A DNA stretch of 64,000 nt from Caldilineaceae bacterium (GCA_022823185.1 JAJDXQ010000014.1:32466-96465); one strand, 5' to 3'. Shown: positions 1 through 11,608, counted from the stretch's first letter. The notes: generated by a model not told the origin, from the sequence alone. Numbers and translations are program-made.

Positions 1-1560
1 GCCGACGGTTACGAATTGCTGTTCAACGGCGTCCCAGTCGAGCCAGGCATCTTCGGGCACCTCGATCTGTTCGGCGAAGGTCAGGTCGACCCAGTCATGG
101 GTGCTGCCGACGGGGAGCCCTTCCTTGACCGTAACCTCGGCTCTTTCGAAGCGCTGCGGCCACTGGAGCCCGGTGAAGGGGTCGGGCATTGCGCCCAGAT
201 CGGCGGTGGCGCGGATCAGCATGGTGTCGTAGATCCAGTTGGAGCCGGCTACGGGATTCCAGGGCTCAGGCAGCATGCTGGGCATGGCGATGGTCAGGAT
301 ACCGCCCTCTTCGCCGGCGCGGCGCAGTGTGTAGGGCCAGAGGCGGGCGCCGTTGAGGCCGCCGGCCAGGTCTGTGGAGACGGAGACATCGTCTCTGTAG
401 GCGGTGAAGCCAAGCTGGTTCACGAGCCAGACGCGCACCGAGTCCTGCATGGAGAGGGCGAGGACGTCGCCGAAGAGCTCGCGCCGTTCATCCATGGTGG
501 TGAAGTCGCGCAGGTCCAGTTTTTCGGACATGGCGTCGAATTCTTCGGACGGGGTGTAGGCCTGCCAGAGTGGGAAGGGCAGCCCGCGGTTGGTGTAGAA
601 GAAGTCGAAGTTGCCGGCCTGGTCGCGGCTGATGGCGGTTGTGATCCAGCCGCCGGTGTAGATGTGGAACATTCCTTCGTTGGGATCGGTGCCGATCCAG
701 ATCGGGGAGGCTTCCGAGGAGGTCTTGTAGTCACGGACGACGCTGAATCCAAGGTCTTCGAGCATGGTGGAAACGTAGTCGCCGATTTCCTTACGCTCAT
801 CCTCGGTGCGGATGAGGAAGATTACCTCGACCGGCTCGTCCTCGTAGTTCCAGACGCCGTCGACCAGTTCGGCGCCCAATGCTTCCATTTCCTCGTTGAT
901 GATCTCGGCCGCTTTGTCGGGATTGTGCGCGTACTCAAGCTCAAGCTGGCGCACGATGTCGACGAGGCGTGCGTAGTCCGGGAAGGCATTGGTGATGGCC
1001 ATGTAGCGCGGTGAGGCGAGGCCGCCGTAAATTTCCTGGGAGATGAAGTCGCGGTCAACCAGGTAGTTCATGGCCTCGCGGATGCGCGGCACGGCGAAGG
1101 GGTTGAGTTTGCCGGTGCCGTCGAAGACCGGTCCGGCGGGGTTGAAGGTCAGCTCTGCGTAGACGCCGAAGGAGTTGGAATATGTCAGGCTATCCATTCC
1201 CTGGACGGTGGCGTAGACCTCGGCATCGCTGATGGAAAATGCGTAGGCGTCGATCTCTGCGAGATCCATGCGTGTGACGGCAGCGGCGGCTGAGGGTTCT
1301 TCGATGGCGATGACTTCGTCGACCCAGGCGCCGGTGCGCTCGCTCATGGCTGCGGGTTCTTCTTCCTCAGCCTCGGCCACTTCTTCGGTTTCTTCCTTTT
1401 CTTCTGCGGCCACTTCTTCGGTCTCTTCGGCGGCCTGTTCCTCCTGTGCGGGCGCGGCCGGCTCCTCGGCCATTTCCGTATCACCGCCGCCGCCGCAGGC
1501 GGCGAAGGCGAGCGCGGCGATCAGGAGGATCGCCAGGAAGGCAAAACGTTTCTTGGACAT
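1..1560 (-). CDS. Peptide/nickel-type ABC transporter substrate-binding lipoprotein (3' end outside window)
   Basis: Open frame from ATG at 1560 to the window edge (at least 520 residues, no stop seen). It begins with a Sec lipoprotein leader: positive MSKKR, a hydrophobic core and lipobox AFAAC with Cys22, followed by a long Glu/Ala-rich linker (about residues 25-75). The body has the look of the DppA/OppA family (SBP_bac_5), for example a segment on an unusable starting fragment of residues (VPRIREAMNYLVDRDFIS) and the family-like stretch on dipeptide-site geometry. A strong AAGGAGATAAG ribosome site precedes the ATG. It is the last visible gene of a minus-strand peptide operon whose first gene (3937-5652) is another binding protein of the same family, so the cassette has two receptors. 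The Glu/Ala linker is longer than usual. Family assignment is firm; the ligand is unknown. Confidence 0.85.
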   Translation of the reverse strand, partial: MSKKRFAFLAILLIAALAFAACGGGGDTEMAEEPAAPAQEEQAAEETEEVAAEEKEETEEVAEAEEEEPAAMSERTGAWVDEVIAIEEPSAAAAVTRMDLAEIDAYAFSISDAEVYATVQGMDSLTYSNSFGVYAELTFNPAGPVFDGTGKLNPFAVPRIREAMNYLVDRDFISQEIYGGLASPRYMAITNAFPDYARLVDIVRQLELEYAHNPDKAAEIINEEMEALGAELVDGVWNYEDEPVEVIFLIRTEDERKEIGDYVSTMLEDLGFSVVRDYKTSSEASPIWIGTDPNEGMFHIYTGGWITTAISRDQAGNFDFFYTNRGLPFPLWQAYTPSEEFDAMSEKLDLRDFTTMDERRELFGDVLALSMQDSVRVWLVNQLGFTAYRDDVSVSTDLAGGLNGARLWPYTLRRAGEEGGILTIAMPSMLPEPWNPVAGSNWIYDTMLIRATADLGAMPDPFTGLQWPQRFERAEVTVKEGLPVGSTHDWVDLTFAEQIEVPEDAWLDWDAVEQQFVTVG

Positions 1561-1657
1561 TCGCTTATCTCCTTTTCTTAGAGCTTGCAAAAAAGTCAGC
1601 ATTGGGCGCGCAACTGATTGAAAGTATCTTACAGAAAAGCCGTGCGCACAATCCTGT

Positions 1658-2686
1658 TTACCGAATATTCTTCATCATCGGATCGAGCGCGTCGCGCAGT
1701 CCGTCACCGATGAGATATAGGGCCAGAACCGTCAGTGTGATCAGCAGGCCGGGTCCGACGAGCAGATGTAATGCCAAATAGGCACCCGTTTCCGGGTCGC
1801 GCAAGAAGAGAAAGTTGTTGGCCCTGTTAAGCATACTACCCCATGTTGCCGTTGGCGGCTGTACTCCCAATCCCAAAAAACTGAGCGCGGACTCAAGCAG
1901 AATCAGGTTTCCGATATCTATGGCGGCATTGACAATAATGATTGGCAGGCTGTTGGGGATGACATGTTGGAGCATTATGCGTGCATCCCGTGTGCCGACA
2001 GACCGGGCGGCGAGCACAAAGTCCAGGGCGCGCACTTTGAATACGTTACCCCTGATGAGCCGGGCGGTTCCAAACCAGCCGAGCAGGCCGAGGAAAAGCG
2101 TCAAAGTGATGGGATTCGGTTTGAACATCGCGGTAACGATAATGAGCAGATAGATAGCCGGGATCGAAAGTGCCGTATTGACAAACCACATGACGAGGTC
2201 GTCAACAATGCCGCCAAAGAAGCCGGCAACGGCGCCAACAGTCACGCCTAACACGAGGGTGAGGGAGGCGGCAGCAAGGGCGATACCCAGGCTAACGCGG
2301 CCCCCGTAAAGGAGGCGTACCAATTGATCGCGGCCTAGCTGATCGGTTCCGAGCCAGTGGGGGACGCCATCGGATTTGCCCAGCATAAGCGGGGCTTGAA
2401 TCGGGTTCTGACCGGTGCGCCACTGGATATAGGGGCCCAAATAGGGTTGTTGGAATGCGTTGTCAGGGTTGGTGTCGTTGGGGCCAACACCGATGCTATT
2501 AGAAATGACAGAGGCGAGCGAGGATATGACAGCCATCAAGGCCAGAAACCCGATCGCGACCAGTGTAATCAGATCGCGACGCAGTGTCTGGAGCGCCATA
2601 CTCCAATATGTTCGGGGTTTGCGTTGCAGTTGGGGTTCGGCCGCAAGAGATTCCAGCGCCGAACTGTCTGCTTGAGCTACAGTCAT
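1658..2686 (-). CDS. Dipeptide/oligopeptide ABC transporter permease, DppC/OppC type
   Basis: A 342-residue inner-membrane permease of the binding-protein-dependent transport family. A hydrophobic N-terminal helix follows a polar tail of about 45 residues; the periplasmic loop carries the family hallmark GTDQLGRDQLVRLLYGGR (about residues 113-130), and five more membrane helices follow. The cytoplasmic EAA loop that contacts the ATPase reads AARSVGTRDARIMLQHVIPN. The C-terminus GDGLRDALDPMMK is typical of DppC. It lies 22 bp downstream of the DppB-like gene and is followed after about 100 bp by a second binding protein, all on the minus strand, consistent with one operon. The ATPase subunits of this system are not in view and may lie beyond position 1. 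Confidence 0.93.
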   Translation of the reverse strand: MTVAQADSSALESLAAEPQLQRKPRTYWSMALQTLRRDLITLVAIGFLALMAVISSLASVISNSIGVGPNDTNPDNAFQQPYLGPYIQWRTGQNPIQAPLMLGKSDGVPHWLGTDQLGRDQLVRLLYGGRVSLGIALAAASLTLVLGVTVGAVAGFFGGIVDDLVMWFVNTALSIPAIYLLIIVTAMFKPNPITLTLFLGLLGWFGTARLIRGNVFKVRALDFVLAARSVGTRDARIMLQHVIPNSLPIIIVNAAIDIGNLILLESALSFLGLGVQPPTATWGSMLNRANNFLFLRDPETGAYLALHLLVGPGLLITLTVLALYLIGDGLRDALDPMMKNIR

Positions 2687-2708
2687 GATAAAGACTCAGC
2701 CCCCATAA

Positions 2709-3770
2709 TCAGAGTCGCACGCGGGGGTCGACGACACCGTACAGGATATCGGAGAGCAGGTTTCCCAGAATAGTCAGCAGCGAGAAGAACATGACGGTAC
2801 CCATTACGGTAGGATAGTCTCGTTGCACTGCTGCGCTAAAGGTCATGCGTCCCATTCCCGGCCAGGAAAAGATGGTTTCGGTTATCACTGCGCCGGAGAG
2901 GATCCCTAAGATGCCCGGGCCAAGAATGGTCATAAGGGGGATGAGGGCGTTACGCAGCGCATGGACGAACCAGACGCGACTGGCGGCCACGCCTTTGGCC
3001 TTTGCCATACGGATGTAATCGGTGCGGATCACTTCCAGCGTCTCTGTGCGCATGAACCGACTGATCAAAGCTACGCCTCCTACGGCCAGGACAATCGTCG
3101 GCAGAACTAGATGCCTGATCCGATCCGCCAGGTCGAACTCATTGGTGAGAGACACGGTGCGCATTCCACCGGTGGGCAGCCAACCGAGGACAACGCCAAA
3201 GAAGTAGATTAACAGCAGTCCGAACCAAAATGCGGGCAGAGCATTACCAACGACGGCGAGCACGCGCACGGAAGCATCGAAGATCGAAGCCTGACGGACG
3301 GCGCTGATGACGCCCAATGGGACGCCGACCAGCAGGGAGACAACCAAGGCCGAGACACCCAGTTGAAACGTAGCCCACATACGCTCGACCAGCCGCTCCC
3401 AAACGGTCTGATTGGTGGCGATACTGGTGCCCAGATTTCCGCGCAAGATGCCGCCGCCGCTATCGCAGAATGTGGCATTCAGGCCGGGGAAGTATGAGCA
3501 GCGGATTTCGTCGCGGTCAAACTCTTCGACCACGTCACCGCCTCTCACAGTAACGCCCGTCAACCAGCCAATATATTGCAGGGCCCAGTGTTGATCGAGC
3601 CCTAGTTGCCTTCGCAGAATTTCACGAGTTTCTTGTGTGATGTTGGGATCGAAGGTGCGGATGAGGATCGGATCACCGGGGGAATTGTAGACAATCACAA
3701 AGCTGATAAGGCTCACACCCAGGAGGGTCGGAATTGCCTGCACCAGGCGACGAACTATGTAACGGGCCAT
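2709..3770 (-). CDS. Dipeptide/oligopeptide ABC transporter permease, DppB/OppB type
   Basis: A 353-residue permease with the DppB signature start MARYIVRRLVQAIPTLLGVS and six predicted membrane helices. The EAA loop is MAKAKGVAASRVWFVHALRN, and the C-terminus DILYGVVDPRVRL is standard. The first periplasmic loop is longer than in typical DppB (about residues 60-105) and contains two cysteines plus an acidic segment (EEFDRDE), which might form a small extra periplasmic element. Second gene of the minus-strand operon, 166 bp after the binding protein and 22 bp before the DppC-like gene. The family is certain; the substrate (peptide, opine or similar) is inferred only from family. Confidence 0.93.
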   Translation of the reverse strand: MARYIVRRLVQAIPTLLGVSLISFVIVYNSPGDPILIRTFDPNITQETREILRRQLGLDQHWALQYIGWLTGVTVRGGDVVEEFDRDEIRCSYFPGLNATFCDSGGGILRGNLGTSIATNQTVWERLVERMWATFQLGVSALVVSLLVGVPLGVISAVRQASIFDASVRVLAVVGNALPAFWFGLLLIYFFGVVLGWLPTGGMRTVSLTNEFDLADRIRHLVLPTIVLAVGGVALISRFMRTETLEVIRTDYIRMAKAKGVAASRVWFVHALRNALIPLMTILGPGILGILSGAVITETIFSWPGMGRMTFSAAVQRDYPTVMGTVMFFSLLTILGNLLSDILYGVVDPRVRL

Positions 3771-3936
3771 AAACTGTTACAGTCCTTCGATCCGCCTATG
3801 GGTTCAGGCGGACGCGACAGATATATAGGTGCGAATCCGCCAGCGCCCGCGGGAGGCGAGCGGTGGCGGATTCGTCAGATCTCGTTCGCGGCCTATTCGG
3901 CAGGCGCGGGATTCGCCCAGAAAGCTTTACACCGTT

Positions 3937-5652
3937 CTACTGCGCCAGAGACCAGGTCTCGACGTTGTGGTAGAAGCTCCACGGGCCCGGGTCGGTGCCG
4001 TTGAACTTCTTTGAGTAGCCGGTATTGCCGACGGAGCCGGTCACGAAGACGTAGGGGATGTCGTCGTGAATGATTTTCTGAATCTCGTGGTAGAAGGTGG
4101 CCCGTTCGTCGGTTGCACAGCCGGGAACGCTGACTGCCTGCTCCAAGAGCTCATCGATGCGGGGGTTTTGGTAGCTGACGAAGTTGAAGCCGCTGCCAGG
4201 TGTGTCGAACTTGGTGTGCCAGAAGGAGTCATCGTTGGGGTCGGTGCCGAGACCGGTCCAGCCGATGATGACCATGTCGAAGGTCTGGCCGAGGAGTTCG
4301 CCCACGAGGGTGCCGAACTCGATGGCCTCGAACTGGATGTCGAAACCGATGCTGTTGAGCTGATCCTGAACCAGGGCGCCCAGGTCCTCACGGGTGGTGT
4401 TGCCGGCGTTGGTTTGCAGCCGGATGGTGAGGGTAGCGCCGGCTTCGGCGGTGGCGCAGCCGTTGCACTCGCGCACGCCGTCGCCGTCACTGTCGGTCCA
4501 GCTGGCGTCATCCAGAATCTGTGATGCCAGTTCGGTGTCGAAAGCATATGGCTGGAGTGAAGGGTCGTGGGCCCATCCTACGGCAGGCAGTACATTGGAG
4601 GCGATCTGGTAGCCCTGGCCGAGGTAGACCTTGCTGATGATCGCGTCGTAATCGAGGGCGTGTGCGATGGCCTGCCGCACAGCCAGGTCGCTCAGAACTG
4701 GATGGGGATCCTGCGCGACGAGGTTGCCATCTTCGTCCTGGCCGGCTTGGGGATTTTCGGGGTTGGCCTGATTGAGGCCGATGTAGCTGTAACCGTCGTC
4801 CTGGAACTTGTGCAGGTTCAGGTCGGGGTTGAGCTGGACGGTGGTCAGTTGTTCGGGCTGCACGCCGATGAGGTCGAGCTCACCGGTCTGCAGCTGCGCG
4901 AGGCGTGCGCCGGCGTCGGGGACGATCTTATAGATCCAACCGTCCATGTTGGGCGCGCCCTTCCAGTAGGTGTCGTTTCGCAGAACGGTTGCGTTATCGT
5001 CGCGGATCCATTCGTTGAAGATAAAGGGGCCGGCGCTGACGGCTGGCTCCTCGTTGAGGGGGCTGTCCATGACGTCGCTGAAATCTTCGGCGTAGAGATG
5101 GCTTGGCAGCCAGCCGAGGCCGAGATTATTGAGGGCATCGCATTTCACTTCCTCGTAAGTGACCTGAATGGTCAAGGGGTCGAGGACGTCGATGCTCGCG
5201 ATGTTGTCGAGGTTTGCCTTGCGCGGCGTTTCGACGAGATCGCTGGCGATGGCGTCATAGGTGAATTTGAAGTCGTCGGCTGTGACCTGCTCGCCGTCGG
5301 ACCACATGACGCCGTCCTGGAGGTGGAAGGTCCAGATGAGTCCGTCCTCGGAGACATCCCAGCTTTCGGCCATCTCGGTGGGGACGATGGCGCCGCTGAA
5401 GGGGTCCTGGCCGAGGAGGCTGGGGAAGAACCAGCCGAGCACGTCGAAGCTGGCGCTGTCGGAGGCGAGGATGGGATTGAGAATGGTTGCGTCGGCGCTG
5501 GAGCCTTCTACCCAGACGCCGCCCTGGACCGCGGCATCCGAGGCCGGGGCCTCGACTGCCGTCTCGGCGACGGGAACAGGTTGAGGGCAGGCTGCCAGGA
5601 GCAATGCAGAGACGAGAAGCGCTGCCAGGATAGAGATTCTTTTGTTTTTCAT
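3937..5652 (-). CDS. Peptide-type ABC transporter substrate-binding lipoprotein (SBP_bac_5)
   Basis: A 571-residue extracellular receptor. Signal peptide MKNKRISILAALLVSALLLAAC gives a lipidated Cys22; GGVWVEGSSADATILNPIL opens the mature domain, as usual in DppA-like proteins. Family-typical stretches include DGLIWTFHLQDGVMWSDGE (about 111-129) and VRQAIAHALDYDAII (about 325-340). A segment DSDGDGVRECNGC (about 390-402) combines a calcium-loop-like acidic motif with two close cysteines. It is the first gene of the operon continuing leftwards into DppB, DppC and a second binding protein. Upstream is GGGGGTC as ribosome site and then a 615-bp repeat-rich gap. Confident family call; ligand unknown. 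Confidence 0.93.
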   Translation of the reverse strand: MKNKRISILAALLVSALLLAACPQPVPVAETAVEAPASDAAVQGGVWVEGSSADATILNPILASDSASFDVLGWFFPSLLGQDPFSGAIVPTEMAESWDVSEDGLIWTFHLQDGVMWSDGEQVTADDFKFTYDAIASDLVETPRKANLDNIASIDVLDPLTIQVTYEEVKCDALNNLGLGWLPSHLYAEDFSDVMDSPLNEEPAVSAGPFIFNEWIRDDNATVLRNDTYWKGAPNMDGWIYKIVPDAGARLAQLQTGELDLIGVQPEQLTTVQLNPDLNLHKFQDDGYSYIGLNQANPENPQAGQDEDGNLVAQDPHPVLSDLAVRQAIAHALDYDAIISKVYLGQGYQIASNVLPAVGWAHDPSLQPYAFDTELASQILDDASWTDSDGDGVRECNGCATAEAGATLTIRLQTNAGNTTREDLGALVQDQLNSIGFDIQFEAIEFGTLVGELLGQTFDMVIIGWTGLGTDPNDDSFWHTKFDTPGSGFNFVSYQNPRIDELLEQAVSVPGCATDERATFYHEIQKIIHDDIPYVFVTGSVGNTGYSKKFNGTDPGPWSFYHNVETWSLAQ

Positions 5653-5921
5653 TCTTTAGACCCCCGTAATGGAAGCTACTGGTCGATTCACGGCGAATGA
5701 ACCCTGGGTTCAGAATCGACAAACGGTGTTGAGCATTTGAATGGAGAACATCGTCTGATGCGGCGCCAGTGTCAGCTGGGGCGGCGATACGATCCTGCGC
5801 GGATGGAGACGCCGCGCAGACTTCCGGTGAAGCAGAGACACTACGCCTATCCTACGGGTTGGGGAATATCAGCATGGTAGCATTCCCGTCTGTTGCTGTC
5901 AACACGGTGGCGGGAGGGACT

Positions 5922-5978
<57 letters not shown>

Positions 5979-6054
5979 TGGCGGGGGCGGGGCTATGCTG
6001 CGGGGCAGCGATATGGGGGCGGGGAGAAGACGGAGCAAGGTGGCGGCTGGCTTT

Positions 6055-6113
6055 GGGAGATTTCGCTGAATGCTGCAGGCGTGTTCTTCTGGCAGGCCCG
6101 AGTCCGGGCTGCA
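6055..6113. repeat. Dispersed intergenic repeat, copy A
   Basis: Core of about 59 bp beginning GGGAGATTTCGCTGAATGCT. Nearly identical to copy B (7220-7278) and recognisable in diverged copies C (25576-25625) and D (50678-50740). All four lie between genes. Copies A and C also share an upstream GTATGGGGGCGGGG-like stretch. Confidence 0.85.
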
Positions 6114-6267
6114 CCTGTTCCGGTTCCTTGCAAATGGCCCTGTGAGGGAACTTCTCGCCGTCAGCGAAGACGGGGGCGTTTGGCCGCGAAAACCGGACGA
6201 GAAGATGCATTTGCGCAGTATTTCTTCGAGCAGAGCGGAAGTAAGGCAAAGGGAAACCCGACACAGC

Positions 6268-6654
6268 TTATGCCGCTTCAATGTCGGTGCGGGCAAAGTC
6301 CTCCCCTTTGAATAGAAGCGGTTCACGGCTCGTTTGCGCGAGCGCGTAGACAAAGCAATCTCCAAAGTTCAACCCGGCTGGATGGTTGCCTTTCCCGAAG
6401 CGCCGCCAGGCACGTTGGGCGCTATCCGCTTGTTCGGCCGTAATGGGGACCAGTTCAATGGATGCCGTTTTCAGGAACCGATCCAGTTCTTGCCCAGCCG
6501 CAACACCCCCCCTGCTTTCGACAACCATCGCGGCTTCGAGCAACGTAGCCACCGAAATGAGCCGGGGCTGCGCCACGGCGATCGCCTCTTCATAGCGTGA
6601 TGCATCTGGCTCTCCGAACAGAATGGCGAGGATGGCTGAAGTGTCGATAATCAC
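6268..6654 (-). CDS. vapC: VapC-type PIN-domain ribonuclease toxin
   Basis: A 128-residue PIN domain. The acidic quartet expected to bind catalytic Mg2+ is present: Asp4 (IIDTSA), Glu40 (ATLLEAA), Asp99 (LNFGDCFVYA) and Asp119 (KGEDF). Length and layout match VapC toxins, which cleave RNA such as initiator tRNA or rRNA loops when freed from their antitoxin. Its ATG overlaps the stop of the upstream antitoxin by 4 bp (ATGA), implying translational coupling. The target RNA cannot be inferred from sequence. Confidence 0.93.
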   Translation of the reverse strand: MIIDTSAILAILFGEPDASRYEEAIAVAQPRLISVATLLEAAMVVESRGGVAAGQELDRFLKTASIELVPITAEQADSAQRAWRRFGKGNHPAGLNFGDCFVYALAQTSREPLLFKGEDFARTDIEAA

Positions 6655-6908
6655 TTCGGCAACCCTCGCTCATCGTACAGCACATCCCCGTGCTCGACAG
6701 CGGACGGGCCCGGCGCGAGCAGAGCGGCGCATCGCTGCCCTATGGCATGCAGTTCCTGCGCCAGCGCAGTGGCGTCCCTTCGGCGCCGCTCGCGTTCCAG
6801 GCGTTCGCGTAACGCAACTGTAACAGCGAAGGTCGTGGTTTCACCCGTCAACCGGGCCAGTTCGTCGGCCAGCCGGCAAGTCTCAGTGTCGTTGATATTC
6901 AGACTCAT
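6651..6908 (-). CDS. vapB: VapB-type antitoxin
   Basis: An 85-residue protein beginning MSLNINDTETCRLADELARL, the form of the short VapB antitoxins whose N-terminus folds as a DNA-binding dimer and whose acidic C-terminus (DVLYDERGLPK) wraps the toxin. A central Arg/Glu-rich helix (about 35-45, RERLERERRRRD) connects the two. TTGGAGG sits seven bases before the ATG. It forms a bicistron with the VapC gene through a 4-bp overlap and probably autoregulates, though no clear operator palindrome stands out upstream. Confidence 0.9.
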   Translation of the reverse strand: MSLNINDTETCRLADELARLTGETTTFAVTVALRERLERERRRRDATALAQELHAIGQRCAALLAPGPSAVEHGDVLYDERGLPK

Positions 6909-7517
6909 CAGTTGCCTCCAAGTAAGTCAGGTTGCCCGCGGTCTACCCTACAACATCGCGACATCACTGGCAAAACCATTCCCCCCGAACTCACACACTG
7001 CCCCCTATCGCGCCATCATTTTCACCGTCACACTTCTTTAATGCGCCACAGAAAACGGTGACCTTTGCGCGCCCGCATACGATATCACTGCCGCGCCTGC
7101 CTGCCTGAATACCGAAAATCCCCCAGATCCTGCAGATTCTGATTCAGCCGTACCCCCATTCGTGCATGAACCGCCCTTCCGGGCGCAGTCCAAAGTGGGT
7201 TGCGTTTCAGGCTGCCTCCGGGAGATTTCGCTGAATGCTGCAGTCGTGTTCTTCTGGCAGGCCCGGGTCCGGGCTGCACGCGCGGGAACGGGGGCAGCGG
7301 GCGCCGGCACGGCGGGATTCGACGCCTCGTTCGCCAAGCCGTTATAATGCGTTGAGAAGTTCCGCAGGGGGAGGCGCGGGGTTGAAGGCGCAGCCTGCTG
7401 GCCGGATCCTCTTTCGGGCAGGATCCGGAGCGGGCGGTTGGCGGATCTTCTCCTAAGCGGTTCTTCCACCTTATTTCCAGGCACGAATTGCGGCGCAGGC
7501 GCGCCAAGGAGCTCACC
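6909..7517. other. Intergenic region with dispersed repeat
   Basis: Divergent spacer between vapBC (minus) and the DUF255 gene (plus); it must contain both promoters. It contains copy B of the dispersed repeat (7220-7278). The only open frames here are low-complexity shadows. Confidence 0.6.
7220..7278. repeat. Dispersed intergenic repeat, copy B
   Basis: Matches copy A (6055-6113) with only a few substitutions over about 59 bp, while flanking sequence differs. It also contains the internal palindrome-like CCCGGGTCCGGGCTG. Confidence 0.85.
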
Positions 7518-9570
<2,053 letters not shown>

Positions 9571-9587
<17 letters not shown>

Positions 9588-9606
9588 TGGTCAGTGGTCA
9601 GTAACT
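9571..9606. repeat. Tandem AGTGGTC repeat overlapping the DUF255 stop codon
   Basis: About five heptamer units with variants, bracketed by CTGCAG at both ends (about 9568 and 9605-9610). It supplies the final codons and the TAG stop of the DUF255 gene. Same family as 5922-5978 and 19631-19657. Confidence 0.85.
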
Positions 9607-9683
9607 GCAGGGTTTGATGTGGCGTGGGCGAATTGGGTTTGGCTGGGACGTTGTATTGAAAGCGGGATATTTTGGGGGCGAGG

Positions 9684-10580
9684 ATGGGAGACAGGCTGGA
9701 GCAGTTTCGGGAGAGTATCGAGGCCGCGTGCCCTGAACTTGCGCTGGAGAGGGCCGAGCTGTTTCGGGCGGGGCAGAACAATTGGTTGGTTTTGGTTAAC
9801 GGTGCATGGTTGTTTCGCTTTCCGAAGTTTGCGGATGGCGTTGCCCGGCTGCGCCGGGAGGACGCGATTTTGGGGGCGGCGCGGCCGCGGCTGCCGCTGG
9901 CGACGCCGAACTACGTTTTCCGCAATCTGGACGACGAGGTAGGGCGGGCTTTTGTCGGGTATCGCAAGCTGCCGGGCGAGCCGCTTTGGCCGGAGGCGTT
10001 CGCGGGGATCGGTGATGAAGGAACGATCGACCGACTGGCCGCGGACATTGCGTCGTTTTTGCGGGCGCTGCACGCGATCCCGCCTGACGCAGTCGCGATT
10101 CCCCAGGAGCCGTCCGACTCGCCGGCTGGATGGCGGGAGCTCTTTGGGCGGATGGAGCAGGTCGTCTTCCCGCGGTTGACGGCCGAGGCGCGGGCGTGGA
10201 CGACGGAGCGGTTCGACGCTTTCCTGGGGGAGGATGAGCAGTTTGCATTCGACAACGTGCTGCGCCACGGTGACTTTGGGTCGAGCAATACGCTGTACAG
10301 CGCGGAGGAGCGGCGGGTTGTGGGCATGATCGATTTCGGTCATGCAGGAATCGGCGACCCTGCCGTCGACTTTGCGGGTCTGTGCGTCTGCTACGGGGAG
10401 GCGTTTTTGCGGCGTTGCGCCCGGGTCTATCCGTTGATGGATCAGTGCTGGGAACGGGTCCGCTTTTATGGCGAGTGCGCTTTTCTGCTGGAGGATGCGC
10501 TGTTCTGCATCGAACATGAACTGGAGGAGGCGGACGGCGTCGTCAGGGAGATCAATAAGAAAGGGGGTAGGGCAGGTTGA
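9684..10580 (+). CDS. Aminoglycoside-phosphotransferase-fold kinase (APH family)
   Basis: A 298-residue protein from ATG 9684; a TTG four codons upstream is also possible, but GGGGGCGAGG is spaced better for the ATG. The catalytic loop is HGDFGSSN (His195, Asp197, Asn202) and the metal-binding loop is MIDFGHAG (Asp217), both diagnostic for APH/choline-kinase folds. The N-lobe has a strand-turn motif NNWLVLVNGAWLFRFPK. Such kinases act on aminoglycosides, homoserine, sugars or other small alcohols; nothing here specifies resistance. It lies about 100 bp after the DUF255 gene, separated by the heptamer repeat. The convergent downstream gene is at 10811. Confidence 0.88.
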   Translation: MGDRLEQFRESIEAACPELALERAELFRAGQNNWLVLVNGAWLFRFPKFADGVARLRREDAILGAARPRLPLATPNYVFRNLDDEVGRAFVGYRKLPGEPLWPEAFAGIGDEGTIDRLAADIASFLRALHAIPPDAVAIPQEPSDSPAGWRELFGRMEQVVFPRLTAEARAWTTERFDAFLGEDEQFAFDNVLRHGDFGSSNTLYSAEERRVVGMIDFGHAGIGDPAVDFAGLCVCYGEAFLRRCARVYPLMDQCWERVRFYGECAFLLEDALFCIEHELEEADGVVREINKKGGRAG

Positions 10581-10654
10581 GGTTTGTTTGAATTGAGTTT
10601 CGCGGGATTGGGATTTGGTTTTTCCGCGGAGGGACGGTGAGAACAGGTCAAACT

Positions 10655-10770
10655 CCTGTCATCCACGGAGGGCCAAAGAGGACCACGGAGAACTGCTCTA
10701 CACCTTTGATCCGCGAAGGGTCGCGAAGGGCCGCGAAGAACCGATTGACACCTATGTTTTTCCACGGAAG
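10655..10770. repeat. Dispersed CACGGAGG / CGCGAAGG intergenic repeat
   Basis: Low-complexity block of CCACGGAGGGCC and GATCCGCGAAGGGTCGCG motifs in a convergent intergenic gap. The TTTGATCCGCGAAGGG motif recurs on the opposite strand near 63610, so this is a second dispersed family. Confidence 0.65.
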
Positions 10771-10810
10771 GGCGGGGCGTATGGCTGGCCCCAAACGCCC
10801 ACCCTGCACA

Positions 10811-11608
10811 TCATTTGAAGCCTAACTCCACCAGCTTGCCCACCATGCCCTTGATGCGCGGCTGTTCGCTGTACAGGAAAGCATCTTCGTACACGCGGGC
10901 CGATTGCGTATACTGCATGTTCTCCACGTGCTTGAGGTTGCTTTGGTAGACCCGTTTCAGAAAGTCGATGTGCTCATCCTTTGACGGCTGCGCGCCGAAA
11001 TTCATGGTGAACATGCGCCGCCCCGTCTTCCCGCCGAACGCGGCATGCCACAGGTTCTGGTTGAAGAAGACCACATCCCCGGGCTGGGACTCGAGCGGGA
11101 AACTGGGCACGCCGGGGCCGTCCGTATCGAACGGCCTCAGGCCGGACTCGGCGCGCTGCCCATGGAGCGGGTCGAGCGCGGCGTGCAACGGCAGTTGATG
11201 CGAGCCGGGGATCACCCGCAGGCAGCCGGTATCCCTTGTCACCCGGTCCAGGTAGAAGGCGACCTTGATGCGCCCATAGTCTAGTTCCGAGCCGTCAGGA
11301 TGCCAGTCGGTGTCGCCGACGTAGAGGTTGCCGTCGGACCCGATCCAGACGAAGCCGGGGCCGAGCAGCTGCTCCAGGGGCTGGTAGATGCGATCATCCT
11401 CGACCAGGCCGGACAGCAGCGGCCGCTTCTCGATGAAGCCGAGGACAGCCTGCCGCGCCGCCCCATCAAACGGCTGGCCCTTGCGGTCGGCGGCCAGCAC
11501 GTCGTCGAACGCGCGGCTGACCTCCGTCATCTCGGTCGCGGAGAAGCACTGCCGCCTGATGACGAAGCCAAATGTCTCAAAGTGAGCAATCTGTTCCGTA
11601 GTCAACAT
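10811..11608 (-). CDS. Phytanoyl-CoA dioxygenase (PhyH) family oxygenase
   Basis: A 265-residue non-heme Fe(II)/2-oxoglutarate oxygenase. The iron triad is visible: His103 and Asp105 (DWHPDGS) and His188 (NLWHAAFG), with Arg197/Arg198 placed to bind 2-oxoglutarate. The core strand CLRVIPGSHQLPLH is typical of PhyH proteins. AGGAGGGAA lies upstream of the ATG. It follows the sugar-isomerase-like gene by 45 bp on the same strand, behind a sugar ABC transporter, so it may hydroxylate an imported polyol, sugar or ectoine-like compound. The substrate is inferred only from context. Confidence 0.9.
   Translation of the reverse strand: MLTTEQIAHFETFGFVIRRQCFSATEMTEVSRAFDDVLAADRKGQPFDGAARQAVLGFIEKRPLLSGLVEDDRIYQPLEQLLGPGFVWIGSDGNLYVGDTDWHPDGSELDYGRIKVAFYLDRVTRDTGCLRVIPGSHQLPLHAALDPLHGQRAESGLRPFDTDGPGVPSFPLESQPGDVVFFNQNLWHAAFGGKTGRRMFTMNFGAQPSKDEHIDFLKRVYQSNLKHVENMQYTQSARVYEDAFLYSEQPRIKGMVGKLVELGFK

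Noticed and set aside
16..1014. Long plus-strand open frame opposite the first binding-protein gene
   Set aside because: GC-rich shadow of the minus-strand lipoprotein gene; no family-like sequence or ribosome site.
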